This document shows positions 17,422 to 27,395 of a stretch of DNA of 32,082 nt, piece after piece. The position numbers and the translations under genes were made by a program. Position 1 is the first letter of the stretch. The number at the start of each line of letters is the position of its first letter. This stretch comes from Chitinophagales bacterium (GTDB lineage: Bacteria; Bacteroidota; Bacteroidia; Chitinophagales; LD1), in assembly GCA_019638515.1 (NCBI GenBank), contig JAHBTS010000010.1, positions 1-32,082 of the forward strand, in the 5' to 3' direction. Below the pieces are notes generated by a model. That model made no database searches, was not told the DNA's origin, and worked only from the letters and a program-made list of their open reading frames with translations.

Positions 17422-18042
17422 CTATTTACTGCTTTCAACAATTACATAAGAACCATTATGCCCTGGAATTGCACCTTTAATAAGTAAAAGGTTTTTATCT
17501 GCAATTACTTTTACCACCTTTAGGTTGCTTACTTTTACACGGCTACCGCCCATTCTTCCTGCCATTCTTAAGCCTTTTAAAACGTGGCTTGGATCTGACG
17601 ATGCACCTATTGAACCCGGAGCGCGCTGACGATCGTGCTGACCGTGAGAACCCATTCCTACCCCGCTAAATCCGTGGCGTTTTACAACACCTTGAAATCC
17701 TTTTCCTTTTGAAATACCAACCACACTTATTTTCTCACCATCATCAAACAAATCGGCACCAACTTCATCGCCCAAACCTGCAGCTAAGTCGAAATCGCGG
17801 ATTTCTACTACTTTCTTTTTAGGAGAAGTATTTGCTTTTTTGAAATGTCCGGCTAATGGTTTTGATGTGTTTTTTTCTTTCTTTTCATCAAAAGCCAACT
17901 GCACTGCATTGTAACCATCGGTTTCGATAGTTTTCACTTGAGTAACTACACAAGGACCTGCTTGCACTACTGTAACTGCAAGGTGTTTTCCATTATCGAA
18001 AACACTAGTCATTCCTACTTTTTTTCCTATAATTCCTTTCAT
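17422..18042 (-). CDS. rplC: 50S ribosomal protein uL3
   Basis: The 206-residue protein starts [19 protein letters not shown] and includes the L3 signature region [32 protein letters not shown] (given in parts), then [18 protein letters not shown]. uL3 is an early assembly protein near the peptidyl transferase centre. The true start is the ATG at 18042; an upstream extension to 18066 (MEPLKTIN) has no counterpart in the family. It is the last gene of the rpsL-rpsG-fusA-rpsJ-rplC series here, followed by a hairpin terminator instead of rplD. Confidence 0.96.
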   Translation of the reverse strand: MKGIIGKKVGMTSVFDNGKHLAVTVVQAGPCVVTQVKTIETDGYNAVQLAFDEKKEKNTSKPLAGHFKKANTSPKKKVVEIRDFDLAAGLGDEVGADLFDDGEKISVVGISKGKGFQGVVKRHGFSGVGMGSHGQHDRQRAPGSIGASSDPSHVLKGLRMAGRMGGSRVKVSNLKVVKVIADKNLLLIKGAIPGHNGSYVIVESSK

Positions 18043-18120
18043 GTTTATTGTTTTTAGAGGTTCCACTTTACTTAGGGAACATAAATTAGAAAATACTTTT
18101 AATTGCTTAAATAAACTTTA

Positions 18121-18426
18121 CTACGCTTTAATTTCAACCTCTACACCGCTTGGTAATTCAAGTTTCATCAATGCGTCTACAGTTTTTGACGTAGTAGAAT
18201 AGATATCTAACAAACGCTTGTAAGTACAAAATTGGAATTGCTCTTTTGAATTAGAATTTACGTGTGGACAGCGGTTCACGGTAAATACCTTTTTCATAGA
18301 AGGAAGTGGCACAGGACCGCTTACTATAGCACCTGTACTTTTTACTGTTTTCACAATCTTTTCAGCGCTTTTATCAACCAAATTGTGGTCGTAGCTTTTT
18401 AGTTTAATTCTGATTCGTTGGCTCAT
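18121..18426 (-). CDS. rpsJ: 30S ribosomal protein uS10
   Basis: The 101-residue protein ([20 protein letters not shown] at the start, then [20 protein letters not shown] with the conserved loop) is full length. uS10 sits in the 30S head and is also NusE in transcription antitermination. The gene lies 38 bp after fusA and 78 bp before rplC in the same direction. Confidence 0.97.
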   Translation of the reverse strand: MSQRIRIKLKSYDHNLVDKSAEKIVKTVKSTGAIVSGPVPLPSMKKVFTVNRCPHVNSNSKEQFQFCTYKRLLDIYSTTSKTVDALMKLELPSGVEVEIKA

Positions 18427-18464
18427 TGGAAAGAACGTTTATCTGGTTTATTAAATTAGTTGAA

Positions 18465-20579
18465 TTAATCTTCTTCGATTTTACCTCTTTTACCTTGGTT
18501 TTTGGCTATAATTTCTTTGGCTACACTCTCTGGCGCAGGTTGGAAACTGTGGAATTCCATGGAAGACGTTGCACGACCTGAAGTAAGTGTACGCAATTGG
18601 GTAACATATCCAAACATTTCGCTCAAAGGCACTTTAGCCTTAATGATCTGAGCATTCTGTTTAGATTCCATTCCCTCTAACATACCTCTTCTTCTATTCA
18701 AATCGCCCACTACATCACCTGTATTTTCTTCCGGTGTTACTACTTCTAATTTCATAATTGGTTCCAATAGAACCGGTCCGGCTAATTTTGCAGCTGTTCT
18801 AAAGGCTAGTTTGGCACACAACTCAAAAGAAAGAGAGTCGGAATCCACTGCGTGGAAAGAGCCATCGTATAAACGTACTTTTAAGCCATCAATCTCATAT
18901 CCTGCAAGTACACCGGTTTTCATTGCCTCTTTCATTCCTTTTTCTACTGCAGGAATAAATTCACGTGGAATTGAACCTCCGAAAATATCGTTTACAAATT
19001 CCAAACCTTCTTTGTTATCTTCAGTTGGTCCTATTTCAATATGAATATCGGCAAACTTACCGCGACCACCTGATTGCTTCTTATACAATTCGCGGTGTGC
19101 AACGGTTTTAGTTAAACGCTCGCGATAAGAAACCTGTGGATTACCTTGGTTGCACTCTACTTTAAACTCTCTGCGTAAGCGATCTACAATAATTTCGAGG
19201 TGTAACTCGCCCATACCGGCAATAACTGTTTGTCCGGTTTGGTCATCGAAACTTACTTTAAATGTAGGATCTTCTTCGGCCAATTTACCTAAAGCCATAC
19301 CCAATTTATCCATATCTTTTTGGCTCTTAGGTTCAATTGCCAATGATATTACCGGATCTGGGAATTTCATACTTTCAAGTACAATCGGATGTTTTTCATC
19401 GCACAATGTATCTCCGGTACGAATATCTTTAAAACCTACTCCCGCAGCAATATCTCCGGCTTCTACACGCTCAATTGGATTTTGCTTACTGGCATGCATT
19501 TGAAAAAGACGTGAAATACGTTCTTTCTTTTCTGTACGCATGTTATATACATACGAACCTGCATCTAAAGTACCTGAATATACACGGATATAGCATAAGC
19601 GACCAACATAAGGATCGGTAGCAATTTTAAATGCCAATGCAGTAAATGGTTCATCGGTACTTGGCTTGCGCACTACTTCTTCACCTGTATCTGGATTGGT
19701 ACCCACAATTTCTTTTTTATCTTCAGGAGAAGGAAGAATAGCACATACGGCATCTAATACGGCTTGAACACCTTTATTTTTAAATGAAGAACCGCAGAAC
19801 ATAGGTACCACTTTCTGTGCAATTACAGCCTTGCGAACTGCAGCACGGATTTCATCGGCAGAAATTGAGTTAGGGTCTTCAAAGTATTTCTCCATTAAAG
19901 TATCGTCATACTCGGCAACTTGCTCAAGCATTTTTTCGCGATACATTTTCACCTCCTCTACTAAGTCGGCAGGAATGTCAATTACATTATAGGTCATTCC
20001 TCTATCTTCCTCATTCCAAATAATGGCTTCGTTGGTAATTAAATCAACTACACCTTTAAAATGTTCTTCAGAACCAATTGGAATTTGCATTACCATAGGT
20101 GTAGAACCCAACATGGTTTCTACTTGCTTTACTACATTAAAGTAGTCGGCACCTTGGCGATCCATTTTATTTACAAAACCAAGACGTGCAACACCGTAAT
20201 TATCGGCTAAGCGCCAGTTTGTTTCAGACTGTGGCTCCACTCCATCTACGGCAGAGAATAAGAATACTAGACCATCTAAGATACGCAATGAACGGTTTAC
20301 CTCTACGGTAAAATCCACGTGTCCGGGCGTATCAATAAGGTTAATATCATATTTATTATCTTTCCATGTCCAAGAGCATCTGGTAGCTGCAGAGGTAATA
20401 GTAATACCGCGCTCTTGCTCTTGCTCCATCCAATCCATGGTTGCAGCACCTTCGTGCACTTCACCTAATTTGTAATTCACACCGGTGTAGTATAGAATAC
20501 GTTCGCTGGTGGTTGTTTTGCCGGCATCAATGTGAGCCGCAATTCCGATATTTCTTGTAAAACTGAGATCTTTTCCCAT
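18465..20579 (-). CDS. fusA: Elongation factor G
   Basis: EF-G catalyses GTP-driven translocation of tRNA and mRNA on the ribosome. The 704 residues span all five domains. G1 is AHIDAGKT (15-22), switch II/G3 DTPGHVD (83-89) and G4 NKMD (137-140); the switch I region contains [13 protein letters not shown]. Domain IV holds the conserved SYRE-LTKTV and [10 protein letters not shown] stretches, and the C terminus ends with [18 protein letters not shown] sequence (here [17 protein letters not shown]). This is the canonical elongation form rather than the mitochondrial-type recycling copy, judging by its position between rpsG and rpsJ. The gap to rpsG is 115 bp and the gap to rpsJ is 38 bp. Confidence 0.97.
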   Translation of the reverse strand: MGKDLSFTRNIGIAAHIDAGKTTTSERILYYTGVNYKLGEVHEGAATMDWMEQEQERGITITSAATRCSWTWKDNKYDINLIDTPGHVDFTVEVNRSLRILDGLVFLFSAVDGVEPQSETNWRLADNYGVARLGFVNKMDRQGADYFNVVKQVETMLGSTPMVMQIPIGSEEHFKGVVDLITNEAIIWNEEDRGMTYNVIDIPADLVEEVKMYREKMLEQVAEYDDTLMEKYFEDPNSISADEIRAAVRKAVIAQKVVPMFCGSSFKNKGVQAVLDAVCAILPSPEDKKEIVGTNPDTGEEVVRKPSTDEPFTALAFKIATDPYVGRLCYIRVYSGTLDAGSYVYNMRTEKKERISRLFQMHASKQNPIERVEAGDIAAGVGFKDIRTGDTLCDEKHPIVLESMKFPDPVISLAIEPKSQKDMDKLGMALGKLAEEDPTFKVSFDDQTGQTVIAGMGELHLEIIVDRLRREFKVECNQGNPQVSYRERLTKTVAHRELYKKQSGGRGKFADIHIEIGPTEDNKEGLEFVNDIFGGSIPREFIPAVEKGMKEAMKTGVLAGYEIDGLKVRLYDGSFHAVDSDSLSFELCAKLAFRTAAKLAGPVLLEPIMKLEVVTPEENTGDVVGDLNRRRGMLEGMESKQNAQIIKAKVPLSEMFGYVTQLRTLTSGRATSSMEFHSFQPAPESVAKEIIAKNQGKRGKIEED

Positions 20580-20694
20580 AAATCCTTCCTATCTCCTTTC
20601 AGGGAGAATTAGATTTTATTTTATTTGATTATTGAATATATTTTCATGTTGCCTCTCCTGCTGTCTCTTAATTGTAGATAGTACAAAGGAACAA

Positions 20695-21162
20695 TTAGAA
20701 TCTAAAGTGAGAGAATGCTTTATTAGCCTCGGCCATTCTGTGAGTGTCTTCCTTCTTTTTAAAAGCGCCACCCTCGCCCTTAGAGGCTGCAATAATTTCA
20801 GTAGCCAACTTATCGCTCATGGTTTTACCATTTCTATCGCGGCTGTACTGAATTAACCATTTCATTCCCAATGCCATTTTTCTTTCTGCACGAACCTCTG
20901 TTGGAATTTGGAAGTTTGCACCACCAATTCTGCGGCTGCGCACTTCTACTGCCGGACTAACATTGGCAATAGCTTTGCGCCATGTTTCCAAACCATCTTC
21001 TTTAGTTCTTTCAGCAACTAATGCTACTGCATCGTAAAAAATTTGATATGCAGTACTTTTTTTGCCACTCCACATTAAAGAGTTTACAAATTTAGTAACT
21101 ACGGTATCTCCAAATTTAGGATCCGGTTGAAGGTAGCGTTTGGGTGCTCTTTTCTTTCTCAT
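20695..21162 (-). CDS. rpsG: 30S ribosomal protein uS7
   Basis: The 155-residue protein (MRKKRAPKRYLQPDPKFGDT, then VTKFVNSLMWSGKKSTAYQI and the C-terminal MAEANKAFSHFRF) is full length. uS7 nucleates assembly of the 30S head and contacts the E site. It lies 46 bp after rpsL in the same direction. Confidence 0.97.
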   Translation of the reverse strand: MRKKRAPKRYLQPDPKFGDTVVTKFVNSLMWSGKKSTAYQIFYDAVALVAERTKEDGLETWRKAIANVSPAVEVRSRRIGGANFQIPTEVRAERKMALGMKWLIQYSRDRNGKTMSDKLATEIIAASKGEGGAFKKKEDTHRMAEANKAFSHFRF

Positions 21163-21208
21163 TGCTCAGTTTATTTTCTATTCTCTGATTATATGAATAT
21201 GCTATTGA

Positions 21209-21616
21209 TTATTTTTTCTTGCCTGCAGCAGCCGGTGCAGCACCCGGTTTAGGACGCTTAGTTCCGTATTTGCTACGGCTTTGCTTTCTGTTCTCTACCC
21301 CCGCAGTATCTAATGAACCGCGCACAATGTGGTAACGAACTCCCGGTAAATCTTTTACACGACCTCCGCGAATAAGCACGATTGAGTGCTCTTGCAGGTT
21401 GTGCCCTTCGCCAGGAATATAGGCGATAACTTCCGTTGAATTGGTTAAACGCACTTTTGCCACTTTACGCAAAGCCGAGTTTGGCTTCTTAGGTGTGGTA
21501 GTGTAAACACGTGTGCAAACTCCGCGTTTTTGCGGACAGGCATCCAGAGCGCGACTTTTAGATTTAGCGCGAATAATTTGCCTTGATTTTCTTACTAATT
21601 GTTGTATTGTAGGCAT
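21209..21616 (-). CDS. rpsL: 30S ribosomal protein uS12
   Basis: The 135-residue protein starts [13 protein letters not shown] at the ATG 21616. A longer open frame from 21658 would add 14 residues that overlap the promoter, so it is rejected. The decoding-centre loop [12 protein letters not shown] keeps both lysines (43 and 44) and the second loop KDLPGVRYH is intact, so the usual streptomycin-resistance changes at these sites are absent. The C terminus carries a short Lys/Ala/Pro-rich tail. First gene of the str-type cluster, with a strong consensus promoter directly upstream. Confidence 0.97.
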   Translation of the reverse strand: MPTIQQLVRKSRQIIRAKSKSRALDACPQKRGVCTRVYTTTPKKPNSALRKVAKVRLTNSTEVIAYIPGEGHNLQEHSIVLIRGGRVKDLPGVRYHIVRGSLDTAGVENRKQSRSKYGTKRPKPGAAPAAAGKKK

Positions 21617-21636
21617 TCCTCTTTTTTTGGGAGGTG

Positions 21637-21667
21637 CAAAAGTAGCATCTTCCTTCAAAAATGCAAA
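21637..21667 (-). promoter_or_regulatory. Promoter of the rpsL-rpsG-fusA-rpsJ-rplC cluster
   Basis: On the minus strand TTTG (complement of 21664-21667) is followed after exactly 19 nt by TACTTTTG (complement of 21637-21644), a perfect match to the Bacteroidota consensus. The rpsL ATG lies 20 nt downstream. Confidence 0.82.
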
Positions 21668-21803
21668 AACTGTTTTTCAGAAAGTTCAGAATTTGAGTAA
21701 TTGATTGATTTTCAACTCTTTAATTTCAAAGAAACTTTTCCTGAATTCTAATTTTGCATTTTTTAGAATTTGCAACCTGCATAAAGGAACTCTAAAATCA
21801 TTT

Positions 21804-21811
21804 TAACTTCG
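21804..21811 (+). promoter_or_regulatory. Candidate -7 element of gpmI
   Basis: TAACTTCG fits TAnnTT(T/C)G and ends 7 nt before the gpmI ATG. No TTTG lies at the expected upstream distance. The call relies on the repeated pattern in this window. Confidence 0.45.
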
Positions 21812-21818
21812 CACCACA

Positions 21819-23336
21819 ATGAACAATAAAAAAGTAATCCTCATCATTATGGACGGATGGGGACATGGGAAAAAAACTACCGCAAGTGCCATTGCTCAAG
21901 CCCAAACACCTTTTATAGATTCACTATATAAACAGTATCCCCATACCGAACTTTTAACCCATGGCGAAAATGTTGGCCTACCCGATGAACAAATGGGCAA
22001 CAGCGAAGTAGGGCATTTAAATATTGGTGCCGGCAGAATTGTGTATCAAGAACTTTTGCGCATAAACAATGCCATAAAATCGGGCGATTTAGCCCAAAAT
22101 CCGGCTTTACTTCAGTCTATTGAATATGCCAAGCAGCACCAAAAACCTTTGCACTTTATTGGTTTGGTAAGCAATGGAGGTGTGCATTCGCATACCAAAC
22201 ACTTAATGGCGTTATGTCAAATTGCACATAAAAATGGATTGCCTGCCAGCCAGATTCAAATTCATGCATTCACCGATGGCAGAGATACCGACCCCAAAAG
22301 TGGTTTACACTATTTAAAAGAACTATTGCAGTTTTTAAACGATAATAATTGCGGTACGCTTGCATCTATCTGCGGCAGGTACTTTGCTATGGATAGAGAT
22401 AACCGCTGGGAAAGAGTAAAATTAGCCTACGACTTACTTACGCAAGGTAAAGGAGAAGCTACCTCCAATCCAATAGAAACCATTCAACATAAATACGCGA
22501 CAAACGAAACCGATGAATTCCTAAAACCAATTTTTTGTGAAGGTGGCAAAACCCTTCAACCAGAAGATGCCGTTGTTTGCTTTAACTTCCGCACCGATCG
22601 CTGCCGCGAAATTACTAAAGCGCTTACGCAGCAAGATTTTCCAGATTTTGGAATGAAAGCGCTTCCGCTGCACTACACTACCATGACGGTGTACGACAGT
22701 ACTTTCAAAAACGTATTTAATATCTTCCATAACGATGATTTAAAAAACACCGTAGGCGAAGTACTTGCCACACATGGAAAAACCCAATTGCGCATAGCCG
22801 AAACAGAAAAATATCCTCATGTAACCTTCTTCTTTTCGGGAGGAAGAGAAAAGAACTTTGAAGGCGAATCGCGCATAATGGTGCCATCGCCCAAAGTAGC
22901 CACTTACGATTTACAACCCGAAATGAGTGCACCTGAAGTAACCCAAAAAACTACCGATGCCATTAAAACAGATACATTCGATTTTATATGTCTCAACTTT
23001 GCCAATCCCGATATGGTTGGCCACACGGGTGTTTTCCAAGCAGCCGTAAAAGCCTGCGAAACCATCAATAATTGTGTAGAAACAGTAGTAACCGCAGCAC
23101 TCGAAAAAAATTATGCCATTTTGCTCACTGCCGACCACGGCAATGCCGATTACATGATCAACGAAGATGGCACACCTAACACAGCACACACCATCAATCC
23201 TGTTCCATTATTCTTTATTGATAATGAAAACAAAAATTCGCTACAGCCGGGTGTGTTAGCAGATATTGCACCAACCATTTTACACCTAATGAATCTTCCG
23301 CAACCACAAGAAATGAGCGGCAAGAGTTTACTCTAG
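21819..23336 (+). CDS. gpmI: 2,3-bisphosphoglycerate-independent phosphoglycerate mutase
   Basis: It interconverts 3- and 2-phosphoglycerate in glycolysis and gluconeogenesis through a phosphoserine intermediate with two Mn2+ ions. The 505 residues are full length for the family: the metal site IIMDGWG (9-15), the phosphorylated Ser62 in QMGNSEVGHLNIGAGR, the substrate-binding HAFTDGRDTDPKSG, CGRYFAMDRDNRWER, and the second metal cluster NFANPDMVGHTG with ADHGNAD. Start ATG at 21819. It is divergent from rpsL (202 bp between start codons). Confidence 0.97.
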   Translation: MNNKKVILIIMDGWGHGKKTTASAIAQAQTPFIDSLYKQYPHTELLTHGENVGLPDEQMGNSEVGHLNIGAGRIVYQELLRINNAIKSGDLAQNPALLQSIEYAKQHQKPLHFIGLVSNGGVHSHTKHLMALCQIAHKNGLPASQIQIHAFTDGRDTDPKSGLHYLKELLQFLNDNNCGTLASICGRYFAMDRDNRWERVKLAYDLLTQGKGEATSNPIETIQHKYATNETDEFLKPIFCEGGKTLQPEDAVVCFNFRTDRCREITKALTQQDFPDFGMKALPLHYTTMTVYDSTFKNVFNIFHNDDLKNTVGEVLATHGKTQLRIAETEKYPHVTFFFSGGREKNFEGESRIMVPSPKVATYDLQPEMSAPEVTQKTTDAIKTDTFDFICLNFANPDMVGHTGVFQAAVKACETINNCVETVVTAALEKNYAILLTADHGNADYMINEDGTPNTAHTINPVPLFFIDNENKNSLQPGVLADIAPTILHLMNLPQPQEMSGKSLL

Positions 23337-23496
23337 CAAGTACCCTCACTACTCAATATCAACTATCTAGCAGCACAATTTTGTTCTAAAGATAGCATCA
23401 TAAAGTATTGCAACCATTAAACTTTTATGAACAAAATCATCTCATATTGGAATTTCAAAAAAGTTTTGTCTTTTAGCAATCAGAATCAATTTACTA

Positions 23497-24639
23497 ATGA
23501 AAAAATTATCATTTACAATTTTAGGCGCTGCATTTGCAGCAGCATCATTCAGCCAAAGCAGCAACGTTACAGCAGCATGGAACTACATGAATTACTACAA
23601 CAATGGCGATGGCGTTCAAAATTTAGAAAAAGCCAAAACTGCTATTGACGAAGCCGTGCTAAACGAAAAAACTTTAGGCGACTCTAAAACATGGTTCTAT
23701 CGTGGGCAAGTATATCAACTCATATTCTCCGACACTACTTTACGCCAACAACAAGATATGGCACAAGCCGAAGCCGTAAAAAGCTATAAAAAAGTGTTTG
23801 AAATGAACGACCCTAAGTTTAAAGCATGGAAAGATATGACCAGGTATCTTTTAGCATTAGGACCCGGCACTTTCAATGCAGCTATTACACAATACGAAAG
23901 AAAAAACTACGAACAATCCTATAAATACTTTGCATCTATTGATGACATCAACGCCATATTAGAAGCACGTGGTGAAAAACCAAACATAGAAACAGATAAA
24001 GCACTTGGTAATGCGGCATTGAGTGCAGAAAATGCAGGAAATACACAAGGAGCCATTGATGCTTACAAAAAACTATCTGCAAAATTTCCGGATGCTAAAT
24101 ACGATTTACTTTTATCGCGTTTACAGAAAAAAGCAGGCGATAAAGATGGAGCCATTGCCACTTTAGATGCAGCCATTGCAAAATATCCGCAAAACATAGA
24201 TTTACTTATTGATAAACTCAATATATACATTGGCGATAATAAACACGAACAAGCATTAGACATGCTGAATAAAGCCATTGCTTTAGATTCCAACAACGAC
24301 CAATTATATTATGCACTTGGTACTGCTTACGAAAAACTAGGCAAAGGAGACGAAGCAAAAGCAGCTTACGAAAAAGCAACTCAGATAAATCCCAAAAATT
24401 TTGGAGCCACCTATAACATGGGTGCATACTACTTCAACAAAGCCGGTGCGCTAAATGACGAAATGAATAAACTTGGCTATAGCAAAGCAGATCAAGTTAA
24501 ATATGAAGATTTAAAAAAACAACGTGCCGAAATTTTCAAACAAGCTAAACCATACTTTGAAAAATGTAAAGAGTTGAATGCCGATGATGCACCAACACTA
24601 AAAGCATTAAAACAAATTGAATTGTATTCAGCACAATAA
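23497..24639 (+). CDS. Secreted tetratricopeptide-repeat protein
   Basis: This 380-residue protein has a signal peptide (MKKLSFTILGAAFAAASFSQ) and a mature part of repeated helix pairs. Clear TPR-like units are NAGNTQGAIDAYKKLSAKFP, KAGDKDGAIATLDAAIAKYP, KHEQALDMLNKAIALD and KLGKGDEAKAAYEKATQINP, roughly residues 175-310, with weaker ones before and a final SYSK-type cluster (PYFEKCKELNADDAPTLKAL). TPR proteins of this kind in Bacteroidota act as periplasmic or outer-membrane scaffolds; no partner is evident here. It ends 20 bp before a strong bidirectional terminator. Confidence 0.88.
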   Translation: MKKLSFTILGAAFAAASFSQSSNVTAAWNYMNYYNNGDGVQNLEKAKTAIDEAVLNEKTLGDSKTWFYRGQVYQLIFSDTTLRQQQDMAQAEAVKSYKKVFEMNDPKFKAWKDMTRYLLALGPGTFNAAITQYERKNYEQSYKYFASIDDINAILEARGEKPNIETDKALGNAALSAENAGNTQGAIDAYKKLSAKFPDAKYDLLLSRLQKKAGDKDGAIATLDAAIAKYPQNIDLLIDKLNIYIGDNKHEQALDMLNKAIALDSNNDQLYYALGTAYEKLGKGDEAKAAYEKATQINPKNFGATYNMGAYYFNKAGALNDEMNKLGYSKADQVKYEDLKKQRAEIFKQAKPYFEKCKELNADDAPTLKALKQIELYSAQ

Positions 24640-24655
24640 CTATTACTACTTACAT

Positions 24656-24694
24656 AAAAAAAGAGGCTGTCTCAAAAGGACAGCCTCTTTTTTT
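24656..24694. terminator. Bidirectional rho-independent terminator
   Basis: A perfect 12-bp stem (AAAGAGGCTGTC at 24660-24671, GACAGCCTCTTT at 24679-24690) has a 7-nt loop and is flanked by an A run on the left and a T run on the right. It can therefore work for the TPR gene on the plus strand and for the E2 gene on the minus strand. Confidence 0.9.
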
Positions 24695-24714
24695 ACACCT
24701 ATAAATGGAATAAA

Positions 24715-26007
24715 TTATATCTCTCTTTTCCCATCAAAACTTTCTAAGTAATCGCCCACTCTGCGAACAAAGCTACCGCCCAAAGCACCATCAACAATAC
24801 GGTGATCGTAGCTATGGCTTAAAAACATCATGTGCCTTATACCAATTGTATCGCCTTCCTCGGTTTCTATTACCACAGGTTTTTTCTTTACGGCTCCGGT
24901 AGCAAGGATGGCAACCTGCGGCTGCATAATCACCGGAGTACCCATTACGTTTCCAAATGTACCCACATTAGAAACCGTATAGGTAGCACCTTCAATATCT
25001 TCGGGTTTTAGTTTATTGGCTCTGGCACGGTTAGCTAAATCATTTACTTGTTTGGCAATACCTATCAAATTCAATTGGTCGGCATTTTTAATTACGGGTA
25101 CAATTAAATTTCCCGATGGCAATGCGGTGGCCATACCGATGTTGATGTCTTTCTTTACAATAATATTAGTGCCATCAATACTACTGTTTACTAACGGAAA
25201 ATCTTTTAATGCCTTAATGATAGCTTCGATAAATATTGGAGTGAAAGTAAGATTCTCGCCATAGCGTTGTTTAAACTTATCTTTCATGCGGTTGCGCCAC
25301 AGTACTATATTGGTAACGTCTGCTTCTACAAATGAAGTAACGTGCGCAGAGGTGTGTTTGCTCTTTACCATATTATCGGCAATGAGCCTACGCATTCTAT
25401 CCATTTCAATTATCTCTACATTACCGCTATAACTTTTGGCAACCGGAGTTTCGGTTGTTTTTGTGGAAGCAACTTGTGGTGTTTGAACCTGAGGCTGTGC
25501 AGCAGGTACAACCTTTCTACTTTCAACAAAAGCAAGAATGTCTTTTTTAGTTACTCTTCCGCCAGCGCCTGTGCCTGGTAGGTTTTCGAGTTCGCTTATG
25601 CTTACATTTTCTTGCCGTGCAATATTTAATACCAAAGGCGAATAAAACCTATCGCTCGAGGGGCTTGCAGCCGGAGCAACCGATGCCGATACGCTTGCAT
25701 TGCTTACCGGAGCTACTGCCACACTCTTTTCTTTTTGCGGTGCTACCAGAGTTGCCGCAGCGCCTCCTTCTGTTTGAATAATGGCAACGGCTTTACCCAC
25801 TGCTACCACATCGCCTTCATTAAACAATACTTCGCCTAAAACACCGCTTACCGGAGAAGGCACTTCGGAATCTACTTTATCGGTAGCAATTTCAAGCACT
25901 GCTTCATCTTGCTTAATGGCATCGCCCGGCTTTTTCAACCACTTTAAAATAGTAGCTTCGGTAATGCTTTCGCCCATTTTGGGCATAATCAATTCAAAAT
26001 TTGCCAT
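24715..26007 (-). CDS. 2-oxo acid dehydrogenase E2 component (dihydrolipoamide acyltransferase)
   Basis: This is the core acyltransferase of a 2-oxo acid dehydrogenase complex. The 430 residues contain an N-terminal lipoyl domain (about 1-80, lipoylated Lys44 in IATDKVDSEVP), an Ala/Pro/Val-rich linker, the peripheral-subunit-binding domain (about 118-164: YSPLVLNIARQENV, GTGAGGRVTKKDIL), a second linker and the catalytic domain ending in SYDHRIVDGALGG with His402 and Asp406. MPKMGESITEATILKWLKKPG resembles the branched-chain or general type rather than the succinyl-transferase type, but substrate cannot be fixed without the E1 partner, which is not in the window. It stands alone, unlinked to E1 or E3 genes. 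Confidence 0.92.
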   Translation of the reverse strand: MANFELIMPKMGESITEATILKWLKKPGDAIKQDEAVLEIATDKVDSEVPSPVSGVLGEVLFNEGDVVAVGKAVAIIQTEGGAAATLVAPQKEKSVAVAPVSNASVSASVAPAASPSSDRFYSPLVLNIARQENVSISELENLPGTGAGGRVTKKDILAFVESRKVVPAAQPQVQTPQVASTKTTETPVAKSYSGNVEIIEMDRMRRLIADNMVKSKHTSAHVTSFVEADVTNIVLWRNRMKDKFKQRYGENLTFTPIFIEAIIKALKDFPLVNSSIDGTNIIVKKDINIGMATALPSGNLIVPVIKNADQLNLIGIAKQVNDLANRARANKLKPEDIEGATYTVSNVGTFGNVMGTPVIMQPQVAILATGAVKKKPVVIETEEGDTIGIRHMMFLSHSYDHRIVDGALGGSFVRRVGDYLESFDGKREI

Positions 26008-26079
26008 AATTAAACGAACCTCTGTTCAGCGGCTAAAATAGAAAAAGGAGTTAAGGGAGAAAGGCGATAAACGGTTGTG

Positions 26080-27321
26080 TTAATTTCTTGCATAATACTT
26101 TAGCACACAACTTTGTTCTTCTTTAAAAACGCTTGCTGCCGTTTGGCGCAATTGGGCTGCGGTTACATTGCGGTAGTGTTCTATATCTTCGTTTACTCCG
26201 TTTACATTGCCCAGCATATCTGCGAAAGCTAAGTTCATAGCTCTGTTCAATACGTTGGTATCGCTAAAAGCTAATAGGCTTTCCATTTTATTTTTCACCT
26301 TGGTAAGCTCTTGCTCTTGTATGGTTTCGGCTGCGAGTTCGTGCACAACTTCATTTATGGCATTTTCTGCCTGCTCCATACTTACTCCCTCGTTTAGTTT
26401 TCCTTCAACAAAAAACAAACCTTCATCTATGGTTTCGGAAAGGAACGAAGCAATGCTGCTAAAGAGTTTTTGTTCTTTCACTAGTTTGCGAAAAAGACGA
26501 GAGGAGTCGCCCGTGCTTAAAATATCGCGCAATAAATCTGTTGCATAATAATCCTGATGATTGCGGGCGCACATACGCCATGTTTTGTATATGGCATTTA
26601 CCGGAACTTGTGCATAAACTTCTTCGGTGCGCTTGCTGGTTTGCATTGGCTCTGCGGGAATAGCGCGCACCACTTCTTTAGCTCCACGCGGTATATTGCC
26701 AAACCATTTCTCTGCCAGTGAAAAAACCTTGTTTGCCTCTACATTTCCGGCAACTACTAATGTGGCATTGTTGGGTCGGTAATAATGAAAAAAGAATTGT
26801 TTAAAATCTTCCATCGTTACCTTTTCTATATGGCTTAATTCTTTGCCAATTGTGGGCCAGCGATATGGATGAACTTTATATGCCAGTTCGCTTATTTTAT
26901 GCCAAACATCGCCATAGGGTTGATTGATGTAATGTTCCTTAAACTCCTCCATTACTACTTTCTTTTGAGTTTCTAAACTTTGTTCTTCAAAGTTTAAACT
27001 CAGCATTCTATCGCTTTCCAACCAAAATGCAGTTTCTAAATTTCCAGCAGGAAGTAAATCGTAATAGTTCGTAATATCATTATTAGTAAAAGCATTGTTT
27101 TCGCCTCCGGCTAATTGCAATGGCGTATCAAACTCAGGAATGTTTACGGAGCCTTCAAACATAAAATGCTCAAACAAGTGTGCAAAGCCTGTTTTATCGG
27201 GCTGTTCATCGCGTGCACCTACTTTGTATAATGTATTTACAATGGCTAGTGGCGAAGTTTTATCTTGATGCACAATAACCTTTAAGCCATTGGCAAGTGT
27301 ATGTTGTTCAAAATGAATCAC
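26080..27321 (-). CDS. M16 family zinc metallopeptidase
   Basis: The 413-residue protein has the inverted zinc-binding motif HLFEH (48-52) of M16 peptidases, with the downstream acidic segment VVMEEFKEHYINQPYG supplying the third ligand. One M16 pair of domains is present, as in bacterial processing-protease-like proteins (PqqL/YmxG type). There is no signal peptide, so it is likely cytoplasmic; it probably degrades or trims peptides. Start is GTG at 27321. Downstream lies the E2 gene, 72 bp away, and the two may share a transcript. Confidence 0.92.
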   Translation of the reverse strand: MIHFEQHTLANGLKVIVHQDKTSPLAIVNTLYKVGARDEQPDKTGFAHLFEHFMFEGSVNIPEFDTPLQLAGGENNAFTNNDITNYYDLLPAGNLETAFWLESDRMLSLNFEEQSLETQKKVVMEEFKEHYINQPYGDVWHKISELAYKVHPYRWPTIGKELSHIEKVTMEDFKQFFFHYYRPNNATLVVAGNVEANKVFSLAEKWFGNIPRGAKEVVRAIPAEPMQTSKRTEEVYAQVPVNAIYKTWRMCARNHQDYYATDLLRDILSTGDSSRLFRKLVKEQKLFSSIASFLSETIDEGLFFVEGKLNEGVSMEQAENAINEVVHELAAETIQEQELTKVKNKMESLLAFSDTNVLNRAMNLAFADMLGNVNGVNEDIEHYRNVTAAQLRQTAASVFKEEQSCVLKYYARN

Positions 27322-27395
27322 GATAAGAATTTAAGAGCGCGAAGGTAAAATTTAAGCAACGATTTAATTGAGTTTAAAAAATAACTGCGCAGCGG

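Noticed and set aside
18043..18066. N-terminal extension of rplC
   Set aside because: [11 protein letters not shown] is the conserved L3 start; the extra eight residues have no family support.
21617..21658. N-terminal extension of rpsL (14 residues)
   Set aside because: It lies over the promoter -7 element and [11 protein letters not shown] is the universal S12 start.
23427..23648. Small open frame overlapping the start of the TPR gene
   Set aside because: It overlaps in another frame with the signal peptide of a clear secreted protein and has no family features.
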